A stretch of DNA of 64,000 nt. It comes from Pogostemon cablin (Eukaryota; Streptophyta; Magnoliopsida; Lamiales; Lamiaceae). The notes under the pieces are model-generated. The model saw only the letters and a program-made list of their open reading frames with translations, was not told where the DNA came from and did not search any database. The stretch's first letter is position 1; each line of letters begins with the position of its first letter. Below are positions 10,193-20,242 of the stretch, one piece after another. Both the position numbers and the translations under genes were made by a program. Location of the stretch: the NCBI GenBank assembly GCA_023678885.1, contig CM042962.1, positions 21,466,336 through 21,530,335 of the forward strand. The letters are read 5' to 3'.

Positions 10193-12733
10193 CTAAGTTC
10201 CGTCAGGCGGAGCAGGGGCAGACCGAGTAGGGGCCATGGCGGAAGTAAACGCTGTAGATGGCTGGGATGCCACTCGACTAGAAAAACCTGAAACGCGGAA
10301 AAAATCCGACACGAGTCCTAACGGAGCCAAGTTCATCCCCTCTGACTCCCAGTCTATGCCGGCTGGCAACCCTGAAGCTGCTATACGGGCATGCAGCATT
10401 TCACGAAAATTCTCCAAAATGACAGTTGCACCGATCCCGTTGGCCAACCGTGCCGAGTGAGCCAAGGCTTTGGCGAAACCTACTATTCTGGCAATCTTTC
10501 TCTCGGAATTAATCAGGGAGGAAAAGTTCGCCTCATACTTATGGGACAAAGCGGTCACATCACCTTCAGCTTTTCCTGGGAGTTGGCCAACTGCTTCTTC
10601 ACCTCATCTAACTCCTGAACGAGTCGACTCCTCCCTTCCTCCGATTCTCTCAAAGCTTCCTCGGCAGCCCTTGCCGACGCTTCACTTGAAAGGAGTTTTC
10701 CCTCGACTAGTTTCAGCCCCTCTTGAAGGGCCTTTAAGGCATCTTCTGAAGCGTTGTGTTGACGGTCCACCTTCTTTTTAATTACCGCCACCTCTTCCGA
10801 GTGCCTCTGCTCCCTTTTCTCCATCTCCTCCCTCAACTGAATTAGCTCCGCCTCTTTTTGACGATTAAGGACAACAATTTGAGCCGTCTCCTGACTCTGG
10901 CGAGCTAAAAGGAGGGATGCCTGGCTTGAATAACTTAAGGCTCGCGCATGGTACCTAGTCGCCGCATAGATGAGATCGTCCGGATTCAAAGCCCTTATAA
11001 TATCACTCTCCTCCTGAGTGAAACTAGTGGGGATGGATTCCATCGCCCTCAACATATACGCAGGAAGAGTAGTCTGATCAGGATCATACGGATTTGACCC
11101 GTACAAGCTATGAAGTACGGGAGGCAAAGAACGAACTTTCGGAGTAGAGGCCAATCTTAAAACCAGATAAGGTAGGTCTCGATGGAGGGTGCTCCCAAGG
11201 CGGCTCAACCGGAAAAGATGATATAGCTGTCAACCCGAACCCTCTTGCTTGGGGGCTTGGAAGGCCTACTGACGGGTGTCGACTGATCGTCAAATACCGC
11301 ATCGCTAGAACTGGAAGGACGACGCTGCATCATGTGGACGACTGGAAAAGAGCAACCGGAGTCATGAAGCATAAAGTCCTCCTCACGTCCCTCCTCTGAA
11401 ACGACTACTACATCGTTAAAACCCTCTCGAGTCATGGCGCCAACAGACTCTCCTCCTGAGCTGACGTCATCCCCTGGGAAGTTCCAGGCTCCCGATGTCG
11501 GTGCAACCGCATCCCCTTGTAACGCCCGAGGACTCATCTCCATGGGGGAAGACTCGTCCACCTCTATTATATTAGTCAAGATACCGGACCTTAAAGTCAT
11601 TTGATCAAGAGAGGTAGACGACCCTCCTGGAATTATTATCACTCCAACAGGGATATCTGAATCGGGGCAGGGAGTTGCCGGGGGCTTCGAACGACTGATA
11701 GTGTGAGCAGCTACAGTTACCATCGGCAAAGGAGCTGATACCCTAAAATCCATCATGAGCCCATACTCTTCCAAAAGCTCATCAGTAATGATGTCAGTGC
11801 TCCTCTCCTGAACGCTCATTTTGCTAATAACACCCACCAGCTCCAAAAACTCATTGGAAGGAGGGGGACCAGGACGAGTATCCCTGTCTGAAAATTAAAG
11901 TCGGAAACATAATAACTACACCTCGCACATACAAAATAAAAATGAGAGACAAATGAAGGGTGGCATACCTCCGCGAGAGCGAATCAGTTGGAAGGCTGAA
12001 GGAACCCTAATGTGCGACGGCTTCCATGTACCAGAAGCCCAACACCACCACTCCTTCCAGTTCTTTATGGATGTGGACTTTCCTGAGAGAGTCAGTCCTT
12101 GAGAGGGGTTGACCCGGTAAAACCCTTTATACACGTTCTCCTCTGAAGGACGACACAAGTAGTCGATTTCCTTGGGGGACAAGTGTCGATACCCTTTCTT
12201 GCAGAATAGGAGTATGAACCCAATAATTGTGGCCCAGACGTTCAAGGAAAGCTGATGTGGCGCCAAATTCCAATAATTGAGGAGTTCCACTAGACAAAAA
12301 TGAAGGGGCAGGCGGAACCCTAACTTCAACATATGAACATTCACCGCCACTCGCCCCTGAGCCGGTTTACTCGCCTTCTCCTTCTCAACCGGCATAATGA
12401 AATCCACTCCTGGTGCCGCATACCTCAAGGATAGTTCCTCAAATAAGGAATGAGGAATAGTATTATCCTGGAAGTGGGCCCACATTCTATTGTGGGCCCC
12501 GTCATGAGACGCGATACGTGCCCGGATGTTTTCCAAATCCGGCACATCCTCCGCCGTAGCAAACGAAGAGGGCAACGAGCTAGTCACCGCCGGAAGCCTT
12601 CGACACGATGAAGAAACCTTTGTCTCTTCTTGTAAATCCTGGAAGGCTCTCTCCAAAGACTCTGATACCGCTCTCCACCGCTCGCTGCTCGCCGAGGAAC
12701 CGACTGACTAGTTGGCTGACCGCTGAAACTCAT
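10193..12733 (-). pseudogene. First antisense Tat gene, Transposase_28-like with coiled coil
   Basis: The best start is the ATG at 12731-12733 (MSFSGQPTSQS). After a frame change near 12710 the frame continues with ERAFQDLQEETK. The conserved domain follows (about 12420-11980), with GFRLPLHFCLVELLNYWNLA, LFCKKGYRHLSPKEIDYL and WKEWWCWASG. Exon 1 ends at 11969. The intron 11888-11968 has a GTATGC donor and a TTTTCAG acceptor, and the frame is kept across it. Exon 2 has an acidic middle. A two-base frameshift near 11215-11230 leads to a long coiled coil (about 10560-10860) and a C-terminal domain ending at 10193. The gene is antisense to pol, duplicated in this element, and of unknown function. 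Confidence 0.75.
11888..11968 (-). other. Predicted intron of first antisense gene
   Basis: Reading the minus strand, the segment starts GTATGC and ends TTTTCAG. It is 81 bases long and contains an in-frame stop. Joining its flanks keeps a phase-1 frame that continues without a stop. An intron inside a gene antisense to a retroelement can survive, because it is not removed from the sense genomic RNA. Confidence 0.75.
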
Positions 12734-13062
12734 GTTTGGAATGATTGGGGAACAAAATTGCAAACAGGGAGAACAAACTGAGAAAATGAAGATGGAAAAT
12801 ATGGCAGAGGAAAAGGCCCTTTTAAAAAGCACATTTTTTTGATCGACGTGACCCCTGCCAATAAGGTAATTAATGCGGAGCATGCCGAAAGCAACTCGAA
12901 TGATGAAAAGGCACGTCGAAAATACCCCAAATTTCAAAACGTCGCTTCAGGATCTTTAATCCTCTTAAGACGTCGTTTCAGATTCAAAATTTAAAAATCG
13001 GGACACGCGCGCGCTTCAAGAAAGGTTCCGACAGCCCTATGACGACGAAACCTGGGGGCTAA
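12734..13062. other. Leader of antisense gene and polypurine tract
   Basis: The region has no long plus-strand frame. Its last bases, AAACCTGGGGGCTAA (13048-13062), form a purine-rich tract directly before the TG that starts the LTR, which is the expected position of the plus-strand primer. Confidence 0.6.
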
Positions 13063-13498
13063 TGTGGTACACCTTATAAGATTGGGCTTTACTTCTGCTC
13101 ATGTATTGGGCTTGACAGCCCTATGGCCCATTAAGATCCCATGTGTCCCCCATAACACGCGAGGAGTGACCGCCTGACTAAAGCCACTAGGCCACTTGAT
13201 CCAATTGCCCAGATACGCCGATATCCTCCGAGATATTTGCATAAGGGATATCCTAGATCAAATCCTAAAAATAGTCACATGCGGCTAAACACATTAAATG
13301 CTCGCACTGTACGTGATAATCTGACGACTTACTAGATATGGATGACGTCAGATTATCCAATATAAATATGGGGATTCCCCATAGTAATATACTCAATCCT
13401 TCACCCCTTGAAAAAGGCACAAGAATGCCTAAGGGGCAATCCTCTCCTTTTATGTTAGCTTAACCTAGATTAATAATTTTCACCCCATAATAGCCACA
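13063..13498 (+). repeat. 3' LTR of the Tat element
   Basis: The LTR begins TGTGGTACACCTTATAAG right after the polypurine tract. It contains a promoter-like block (TGACGTCA at 13343-13350 and TATAAATA at 13361-13368) and then a CACAAGAATGCC leader-like part. The end at about 13498 is a guess at a CA dinucleotide, because no second copy is present for comparison. Confidence 0.7.
13343..13368 (+). promoter_or_regulatory. LTR promoter: palindromic TGACGTCA plus TATA box
   Basis: A perfect 8-bp palindrome, TGACGTCA, is the core recognised by plant bZIP (TGA/CRE-type) factors. It lies ten bases upstream of TATAAATA. The spacing and location in U3 fit the retrotransposon promoter. Confidence 0.6.
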
Positions 13499-14349
13499 TT
13501 TATCTGCCATTAGGAAGGGATTAAAATCTGACAAGCGACAATGGTTAACGTTACATTATGCTTCGACGGTAAATTTAACAACAATTTTATTTTTCTTGAA
13601 AACACATATAGCTAGTATATTAACATTAGTTGTGTACTGATGCAAGAGCGACAAGACGACTTAGCTTCCCAACAAAATGCCCTATGATAGTGCTTCTCAT
13701 CGCTTGGTATCAGACCATCACCATTCACAACTCTAAACAATCCCATCTCAAAATTAAATATTAATTTCTCTCTTATCCACGTATACAATCTCCAATTCAA
13801 TTCAATCTTAAAATATAAATTTTTCTTTCATCCACGTATACAATCTACAGCCCAATTCAATTTAAAAAATTTTATACTCCATCAACAACCCAACTCAATC
13901 TAACTTTTTATTAAAATATTCATTTCTCTCTCATTTATATAATAATTATAAAATTATATATTATTATTTTAAATTTATATTTAAAACTAAAATAATCTCA
14001 TATTTAAAAAAAATATTTTAATTCCTTAACTATAATAAAAAAATTACTTTAAAAACACACAAAAAATTAATATATGAACATAATAATTAAATTAAAATGT
14101 GATCTAAAATATATCAATATTATATGATTTTTTTAAAAATAGAATAATAATTTAGAATTAAGAATTCTAAATTATATTTATTTAAATTTTTTGGAACCAA
14201 TTATAGGGTGACAAGTGTCACAATGTGAAACAATTATTTGGGTCGAGAGGTGGGTTGTGGTATAACTCTTCAACACAACCTTTTACAACCAGTTATGCAT
14301 TATATTTTCTTTTTTATTTATTTTTTATTCTCCCTATCGTTGAAGAGGA
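13499..14349. other. AT-rich spacer
   Basis: No coding potential is seen. Two diverged copies of a unit containing ATCCACGTATACAATCTC (about 13770 and 13829) stand next to each other. The rest is A/T-rich simple sequence. Confidence 0.5.
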
Positions 14350-15222
14350 TTGAAGGGCTACTTCAACTTAATCCCCACTTCTTTACTGCTATCTAACAGA
14401 TTTGGTTTGCTTGATAATGAGGATGAAAATCTGTCCGTTTTGGCTCTTGTTGATCAGTCTTTAGGTAAGGGAGTTGAGGACTCTCCCTCCGTCACCGAAA
14501 AGGTCCGTGTTCTTGATTATATACAAATACATGCAATCTGTTAAGATGCATCTTCTGCTCCTTTTCTGCCTTTAGTTACACCAAATAAGGACTTGGTGGA
14601 AGCGGCTTTAATCAACCTATCTCCGATCTCCTTTGGGATGCTTGAGAGCAATTGACTGGTCTACAAACTGTGATGGATGCTGAGGAGGCCGATCGGATTG
14701 TACAGCATGATACCAATACTTACACTCAAGCTACAAGGGCTGCTGATAAATCTGATTTGGCTACGGTGAGCTTTTCTTTTCTGGACCAGCAATCTGCCCC
14801 CTCTATTGTGCAGGAAGCTGCTGCAATTGAGCAATTTAACTCCACCAGGGCTACTCAATCTGATGCACATCACCCAATTGCATGATTGAACATCAGAATT
14901 CAAAAACTTCCCCGAAAGCTACAGCTCATACTGGTATGGATTAGAAATTGAAAATGATGGGATCAAGAAAGCTTTTTTTCTTCAAAAGCAGACAGAACAG
15001 GCCATGGACCCTGGCAAAGTTGCTTACTCTTATGTTGCGCCCAATTTGAGCCTACAAGATCTCACTAACCTCCCTTCCGCTGAGGAGTTCCCAACTCTTC
15101 AAAGTAGTAAGGCCAAACTAAAAAGGGGACGCAACAAGAATTTTTTCCAACTGGATTTTAAACCTAACACCCGTCTCCAAGCAAAACTCAATATTTCATG
15201 GTTAACCCGGTTGAAATCATAA
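14350..15222 (+). pseudogene. Decayed LINE-like / zinc-knuckle-type coding remnant
   Basis: Three open pieces in two frames (14350-14544, 14652-14885, 15004-15222) look like one former coding region. The first contains SNRFGLLDNEDE. The last contains SAEEFPTLQSSKAKLKRGR, followed by FFQLDFKPNTRLQAK. Both motifs resemble the linker between the zinc-knuckle part and the endonuclease in plant LINE-type proteins. No endonuclease or reverse transcriptase follows. The assignment rests on short motifs only. Confidence 0.35.
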
Positions 15223-15479
15223 ATTTACCAGTTGCCATGAAATTAAGAGAAGAGCATAATGATCTTGGTTAATTTTTCTACAGGGCCGTCTGTTCGGTTC
15301 CTTTTAAAGTCGCGTGTTTTGGCTTTTATCTTTAATAATATTCTACCTAGTTCGATTACTTGAACTACAAAATGAATATAAATGTTAAATATTTATATTA
15401 TTCAAAAGTTATAAACGTAATCCTCTTTCTTTTTCAACTTATATTCACATTTTTCATCTTTATCTGTACCACACTAATT

Positions 15480-15699
15480 TTATTATCCAAAAAATGAAAC
15501 TTTACTTCAACCAACAACCCCAAAAGTTTTCTAAATTTAAAAAATGTTATTCTCATCTAATACACATAACATACTTTATAATTTACTTCATCTATTACCT
15601 AAAAATACCACAATATTCCTAAAATGTGAATAAAGTTGGTTAAAAAAATAACTTTTCTTAAACTACATATCTACATGAAGTAATGATTAGGGGGAGTAT
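15480..15699. mobile_element. Partial MITE, 'AATAAAGTTGG' family
   Basis: The segment contains CATACTTTATAATTTACTTC and AATAAAGTTGGTTAAAAAAA, and ends GGGGGAGTA. The same blocks recur around 25164-25449, 25480-25640, 32098-32297 and 61348-61560, so this is a dispersed small element. The left terminus is not clear. Confidence 0.55.
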
Positions 15700-15815
15700 T
15701 CAATGGAGTAGAACAATGAAAATTTTGTGGTTTACCCTATTAATTACAATTATATAATTAACTATTACTAATTTTCAAAACTACAACTAAGAGTTACAAA
15801 CGTTACTTTAATTTT

Positions 15816-16046
15816 CAAGGGGTTTATTATTTTGAGACTTTCAGTCTAGTTGTGAAGCCTTGTGACAACCACAAGGTTATGTTGCTGTCACTAGTGGTTT
15901 AATTTTCAAGGGGGTTGCATTTTCTCTTGCTGTCACTAGAGGTTGGAAAATACATCAGATTGATATTGATAATGCTTTCTTAAATGGTAATTTTCTTCAG
16001 TCTGTTTTTATGACTCAACCACAAGGTTATGTTGATCCTTCACGAC
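15816..16046 (+). pseudogene. Ty1/copia reverse transcriptase fragment, scrambled
   Basis: The plus strand encodes GVYYFETFSLVVKPC (15824-15868) and then, after a disrupted stretch, AVTRGWKIHQIDIDNAFLNG and a piece with MTQPQGYVDPS ending at about 16043. This is the start of the Ty1/copia RT domain. The junction contains a second copy of the local words TTAATTTTCAAGGGG and AACCACAAGGTTATGTTG, so a small duplication or template switch broke the frame. The Athila-like LTR starts directly after it at 16047. Confidence 0.8.
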
Positions 16047-16587
16047 TGATGAGAGTGAAAATTCATGTATTTTTGAGTCCGATTTGATACCTCTGTGAGT
16101 GTTTAATTGATATTATTAGCACAAATCTTATTACTTTGAATGATTATTAACTAAATGGTGCTTCAGATGTATGTTGTTGTGTTTTGATAGGAAAAATGAT
16201 AAAAAAAAATGCAAAATTGGAATGAAGTGTGAATTTGTGCAACATGCAAGAAAACAGAGGATCAATTTTCATAATTTTTCTGTATGTGTGTGGAGTTCCA
16301 AAATGGTCGTATTATACATGATTGGAAAGATACGGAAGAGAGGGTCGCGTGGGCGCAAGATCGCCTTAATTGGAGTTTGGATGAAGAAGTTATGTTCAAA
16401 ACCGCGAGGTCGCGCAGCTGCCAGCGAGAATTCCGAAAATTCACGAAAATTACCCTCTTTTTTTATTTTCTTGGTGATCAAGTTATTTCCTAATCTCACA
16501 TCTCTCCATATCTTCCATAATTATTTTTTTCCTTATTTTTTAAGATCTCATATCCTTCTACTCCTTATCTTATTCTATTATCACACC

Positions 16588-16595
16588 TATATATA
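16588..16595 (+). promoter_or_regulatory. TATA-like box in LTR of element D
   Basis: TATATATA is followed by a C/A-rich sequence rich in ACCACC. This is a common layout of LTR promoters and plant 5' leaders. Confidence 0.4.
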
Positions 16596-16740
16596 CTCCA
16601 TTCTCATCACCACACGAAAACACCACCACCATTCAAATCACCCCACCTTCCATCATCCATTCACCGAAGAGACGATCAGAATTGCTACTTGGATTGGAGA
16701 CAGAGATTTCGGCAGAGATCGTGATTGAAGAATTGGAATC

Positions 16741-17289
16741 CTCCAAAAGGGTTCTTTATTTTCAGTTATTTATCTTTGTTATTTTAGCATAATGGTTAGG
16801 GTTAATTACATATTTGTGATTTGCCCTCGTAAATCCATGGGCTAAGTTTCTTTGTTGGTAATGTTATGAGGTTAAGCCAGTTTTGACTATGTGATTTGAT
16901 TGCCCTAGACTTTGATTTATTACTCTACATAATGTTTATTTCCTTATTGAAGAAGATATTTTGAGATTTCATATTATTATGTTTTGAGTTTTGATTCCTT
17001 TAATTATTCTTGACCTCCAAAAGGGTTCTTTATTTTTCAGTTATTTATCTTTGTTATTTTAGCATAATGGTTAGGGTTAATTACATCTTTGTGATTTGTC
17101 CTCGTAAATCCATGGACTAAGTTTCTTTGTTGATAATGTTAGGGCGTTAAGACATTTTTGTCTATGTGATTTGATTGCCCTATACTTTGATTTATTACTC
17201 TACAGAATGTTTATTTCCTTATTGAAGATGATATTTTGAGATTTCATATTATTATGTTTTGAGTTTTAATTCCTTTAATTATTCTTGAC
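16741..17289 (+). repeat. Tandem duplication, period about 274 bp
   Basis: The block beginning CTCCAAAAGGGTTCTTTATT at 16741 is repeated at 17015. Both copies end in TTTAATTATTCTTGAC (17014 and 17289). The copies differ at scattered bases, including a short change near TTGGTAATGTTATGAGG versus TTGATAATGTTAGGGCG. Confidence 0.9.
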
Positions 17290-17829
17290 GGTATCACTGA
17301 TTGATAGTTAATAGGATTCTTTATTTCTGCATGATAGTTGTTTCCTGAGACAATCTTAGGAGATTGGCCTATAATTCCTAAGAGTGTTAGGCAATCAATT
17401 TGGAATATTAATTATTTGGTAAAATATCATTATTAGGTAATTAGTAAGAAGACAAAAGGGGTTAATGATTTAGTACCTAGAAATGGAAGTCTAGTGCTCT
17501 AACCTTTAATGGAATTTAGCACGAAGTACATATAGAGGGAGTGAAAGTTAATTCCTTATCGATCATAGGATTTGCAGCTCATTATAAGTGTTAGATCCTA
17601 CCCGATCAAGGTAATTTAACTAGGCTTAGTGATCCTCTTATAAATGTCTGTAAGTAATTAATTTGGATCTAGATAAATTAGTCACATAGTTAAACTGTTT
17701 GCCCGAGCATTACCAATTCTCCATCCTTGAACTTCTAAATCGTATTCTTTCGCGTGATTTATTTTATTTTAGGACGTTATACTTTATTTTATTTTTTTAT
17801 CTTTTTGTGTCTGTGAGCATTCTTAACTT

Positions 17830-19240
17830 TCCGCTTGAGCACGAGTAGAAGAGGCTAAGCTGGAACAACAGGTCCAAATTACTATGAGAGAGCAATATAA
17901 GCTGAGATATAATGCTAATGTTGGAATAGGAGGACCAAACATCACCGCAAACAGTTTTAAACTGTCGTATGGACTCATTAGGATGGTGGAGAGACAACAG
18001 TTCAGTGGGGGACTACTAGAAAATCCCAATTAACATCTGCAGCTGTTTGATGAGTATGCTAGAACACAGAAGTAGCGAGGAGTTCCTGATGATGCAGTTA
18101 GGATGAGGCTTTTCCCATTCTCACTGACGGGGAAAGTCAAGGAGTGGTATAAGAACTTGCTTGCAGGATATTATGCTACTTGGGAGAACTTAGCAAATAA
18201 GTTCCTCAACATATATTTCCCTCCAACCAAGAGCATCTATGTGAAGAAGATGATCACTCAGTTCAATCAAAAACCCTAGGAAAGTTTCTATGAGGCATGG
18301 GATATATTTAAGGAGCTGTTGCGTTGTTGTGCCCAACATAGATTTTCAAATGATACTTACTTAGACCTTTTCTATTAAGGTCTAAAGTGGGATTTAAGAG
18401 TTTTGGTGGACGCAACAGCATGTGGATCAATTTTTAAGAAGTCCTCGGATGAAGCTGAAGAGATCTTTGAGGAGATGGCAGCAAATACCTATGATTGGTC
18501 ATCTGAAAAAACTGATGGGAGCGGAGAAATTTTTGATCAAATTGCTCAAGTGGAACAATAGGTTTGCAAGATGAGATGTCAGCTCTGAATAATCGACTAG
18601 GCGAGTTGAGTTAGAAGATTGATCTTCTCACACAAGAAAATAGCAAGAGAGAGAATGTAATGATGGTGAGAGAAGAAGAGGAGACAGAGGATGCAAACTA
18701 TGCTATGAGACAGAGCTTTCAAGGGGAATACAGAAATAGGCAAAATTTTAGATCGAATAATCAGTTTGGGGGGTGGAACGACGAAGGGAACAACAGTCAG
18801 CTTCAGCAAGGTTGGAGCCAAGGAAATTTAAACTTCAACAATCAGAGAATGGATGAAAATATGTCTTACTTTAATCCTAATAGCGCAGTTGCCCCGCCTA
18901 AAGAATTTAATCCAGCGCAAAAACCTGCTGAAGGGAAACATCAATGGATGATAAGCTTGATTTGATGCTCAAGATGATGGTAAAAAATCAAGAAACAGCA
19001 GAAAGGAAGCAAAAAGAAACAGATTTGGCAATCAATCAATTGAATGTTGCAGTTTGTAAGCTACAGCAGCAAGAGAAATTTCCTTCAAAGCCAGAAATTA
19101 ATCTGAGAGAGAGCTCTATGGCTATAACTTTGAGTGGTACACAGTATAACGGACCTACTGATTCCGTTCCTCTACACTGTGATATCGTGGACTCTGAGAA
19201 AGAGAGAGAACAACCTCCAATCATTGAAAAGAAGTGGTAA
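17830..19240 (+). pseudogene. Athila-like gag of element D
   Basis: One frame from about 17838 encodes a retrotransposon gag domain, with MRLFPFSLTGKVKEWYKNL (about 18102-18158), KFLNIYFPPTKS and SFYEAWDIFKELLRCC. It is interrupted by stops at 18031, 18073, 18277, 18376 and 18559, then 18612 in the shifted frame. Each sits where a CAA or CAG glutamine codon is expected. After a one-base shift near 18560 the frame continues with a coiled-coil segment and an Asn/Gln-rich stretch (to about 18930). A further shift leads to 18944-19240. Gag would form the virus-like particle. Confidence 0.8.
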
Positions 19241-19385
19241 ACAGCAAAAAGGGAAAGAAAAGAAAGAGAGAAGGGTAAAGAATACGAGTGTGATTACTGG
19301 GGAATTCCTATTACTCCTTATCCTCTTCCTTTTTCACAAAGAAGAGTTCAAGTAGTACATTGAGTTTCTAAGATCAAAGTATGAG

Positions 19386-19923
19386 GTGATGAAGAAGAAA
19401 ACAGTGTCTGAAAAGCCTTCTGAAAAGTTTAGTGATCCGGGGGAATTCATAATCTCTTGTGAGATTGAAGAGAAGAAGGAAACAAATGCAATGTGTGATT
19501 TGGGATCTACTGTAAGCATCATGCCTCATGCCGTGTTTAACGAACTTGAAGGAGGAGAGCTGAAACCAACATCTAGGCAATTTCATGTTGCTAGTGGTGA
19601 TGTAATAAAACCCTTAAGGGTTGTTGAAGATGTTAAAAGTTGAGAAGATGGCCTTCCTGACTGATTTTATGGTGATTGAAAAAGTGGTGGACCTTGTAGT
19701 TCCAATAATCTTAGGAAGACCATTCCTCGCGATGGGAAGAACAAAGATTGACTTTCAAAAAGGAACAATCTCGTTGAACTCTGAAGGAAAAGTTGTCGCA
19801 TTTAAATGCGGCAAAGGAAAGAGAGATGATCCTTATATGAAAATTCCACCAGTCCCTCCGGATATTGTTAACTCTCATCTTTATGCCTATCATAATACTA
19901 AAATAATAGGGTTAATTCTTTAA
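19386..19923 (+). pseudogene. Aspartic protease of element D
   Basis: The frame contains ETNAMCDLGSTVSIMP (about 19479-19526). D-L-G-S takes the place of the usual D-[ST]-G-A active-site loop, as in Athila-type proteases. Downstream are VIEKVVDLVVPIILGRPFLA and FQKGTISLNSEGK. A small overlap and frameshift lies near 19621-19643. The coding stops at 19923, where CACTA-type repeats begin. Confidence 0.75.
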
Positions 19924-19960
19924 TGACAAATTTGTAGTAACTATTGACTATGCTTATTGT

Positions 19961-20242
19961 CATGAGTTAAAATATGTACATGACGAAAACAAATTTGTCA
20001 TAAAATATTTAAACAATTTCTGACATTATATATTTTGTCACCAAACATCTAGTTCAGCTACAATAACAATAAATAGAAATTGTCACATTTTCATTAAAAG
20101 GCATGAGTTAAAATATGTACATGACGAAAACAAATTTGTCATAAAACATTTAAACAATTTCTGACATCATATATTTTGTCACCAAACATCTAGTCTAGCT
20201 ACAATAACAATAAATAGAAATTGTCATATTTTCATTAAAAGG
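19961..20242. repeat. Tandem duplication, period 141 bp, in left subterminal zone
   Basis: The block starting CATGAGTTAAAATATGTACA at 19961 is repeated from 20102 with few differences (for example ATATTT versus ACATTT, and ATTATA versus ATCATA). Each copy contains GACGAAAACAAATTTGTC and ATATTTTGTCACC, so the duplication doubles the subterminal motifs. Confidence 0.9.

Larger units (their letters stand above)
1..13498 (+). mobile_element. Tat-lineage Ty3/gypsy LTR retrotransposon, 5' part outside window
   Basis: The order of domains on the plus strand is reverse transcriptase, RNase H, a second RNase H, and integrase. Two long antisense genes, a polypurine tract and an LTR follow. A second RNase H plus antisense Transposase_28-type genes is characteristic of the Tat lineage of plant Ty3/gypsy elements. 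The 5' LTR, gag and protease would lie left of base 1. Pol contains several stops and frameshifts, so the copy is dead. A CACTA element at 3933-8347 interrupts it, so the retrotransposon part within the window is roughly 9 kb. The right boundary near 13498 is approximate because the partner LTR is not visible. Confidence 0.85.
16047..17820 (+). repeat. Probable LTR and leader of element D
   Basis: The region starts with TG, has a TATATATA promoter motif at 16588-16595 followed by a CA-rich, leader-like stretch, and includes a 274-bp tandem duplication (16741-17289). No primer-binding site was recognised, so the boundary between LTR and leader is open. Confidence 0.5.
16047..19923 (+). mobile_element. 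Athila-like Ty3/gypsy element, 5' part only (element D)
   Basis: A probable LTR starting TGATGAGAGTG at 16047 directly abuts copia DNA. A gag and then an aspartic protease follow. Reverse transcriptase and everything downstream are missing, and CACTA-type repeats begin at about 19921. The element is truncated. The 3' LTR and target duplication were not found. Confidence 0.65.

Noticed and set aside
16171..16728. A 185-codon plus-strand frame
   Set aside because: It lies across the promoter and leader of element D, crosses the TATA-like box, and has no protein-like pattern in its second half.
18031..18614. Stop codons read through as an altered genetic code or programmed suppression
   Set aside because: The stops affect several unrelated elements together with frameshifts. 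C-to-T decay at Gln and Trp codons explains them without a code change.
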